Source of the DNA: Bryobacterales bacterium
Lineage (GTDB): Bacteria; Acidobacteriota; Terriglobia; Bryobacterales; Bryobacteraceae
Direction of reading: 5' to 3'
DNA: 40,154 bases
NCBI GenBank assembly: GCA_016789745.1
Contig: JAEUQF010000109.1
Location: 1-40,154, forward strand
Each line of letters begins with the position of its first letter. The first letter of the stretch is position 1. Made by a program: the position numbers and the translations under genes. Below the pieces are notes generated by a model that was given only the letters and a program-made list of their open reading frames with translations, was not told the DNA's origin and ran no database searches. Shown here piece after piece: positions 40,094 through 40,154 of this stretch.

Positions 40094-40154
40094 GGGATCC
40101 CCTATATTATCGCCCGGCTACACTGGAAAAGGAGGCATATCCCGATCCGTCAAC

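Noticed and set aside
40127..40154. AAAAGGAGG on the plus strand near the right edge as a ribosome-binding site for a gene beyond the window
   Set aside because: No ATG, GTG or TTG lies at a usable distance inside the window, so no gene can be supported.

Overview
The window looks like a high-GC chromosomal segment of an Acidobacteriota bacterium close to the Solibacter/Bryobacter/Paludibaculum group. This placement is inferred from gene content, not from a marker gene. The pointers are a GWxTD-domain protein, two Oar-like outer-membrane proteins with N-terminal carboxypeptidase-regulatory-like domains, two DUF1549/DUF1553 plus DUF1501 pairs, many Tat signals of the SRRxFLK type and a tail-fibre-like secreted protein. 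No rRNA, tRNA, CRISPR array, insertion sequence or prophage was recognised. No stretch longer than 300 bases lacks a gene.

Region 1 (1-21744) is a two-armed locus around one divergent control region at about 12977-13133. The left arm (minus strand) runs from a TonB-dependent-receptor-like protein to an M81/MlrC-family metallopeptidase, an MFS transporter, a two-PPC-domain secreted protein, a DUF1549/DUF1553 protein with an atypical haem motif, a DUF1501 protein and a secreted esterase. A second MFS transporter is cut by the window edge. Most junctions are 2-16 nt gaps or ATGA overlaps. The right arm (plus strand) has a GntR/LacI-type regulator, a class III aminotransferase, a PSCyt1/DUF1549/DUF1553 protein that seems to carry an NPCBM-like module, a DUF1501 protein, a secreted alpha/beta hydrolase and a sulfatase. 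Between the arms are two back-to-back sigma70-like promoters. A 12-bp perfect palindrome lies in the -35/-10 spacer of one, and a TGGTNNNACCA site lies just after the predicted start of the other. My reading is an inducible uptake and degradation system for an unidentified substrate, possibly a modified glycan or peptide-like compound.

Region 2 (21741-27430, minus) has a housekeeping run of glutamate dehydrogenase, mutS and anmK, followed by a small ribbon-helix-helix protein with a palindromic cluster upstream.

Region 3 (27568-31122, plus) is a compact export operon. It encodes a Tat-exported aldo/keto reductase, a small Cys-containing secreted protein, a di-haem cytochrome c peroxidase/MauG-family protein and an orphan Tat-lipoprotein solute-binding protein, and ends in a strong hairpin.

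Region 4 (31158-40093) is mostly minus-strand surface and envelope genes: a Flp-type pilin, a large tail-fibre-like secreted protein, an SMP-30/gluconolactonase-like lipoprotein (plus strand), a plug-less outer-membrane barrel protein, the GWxTD protein with a clear promoter, and an unrecognised secreted beta-rich protein.
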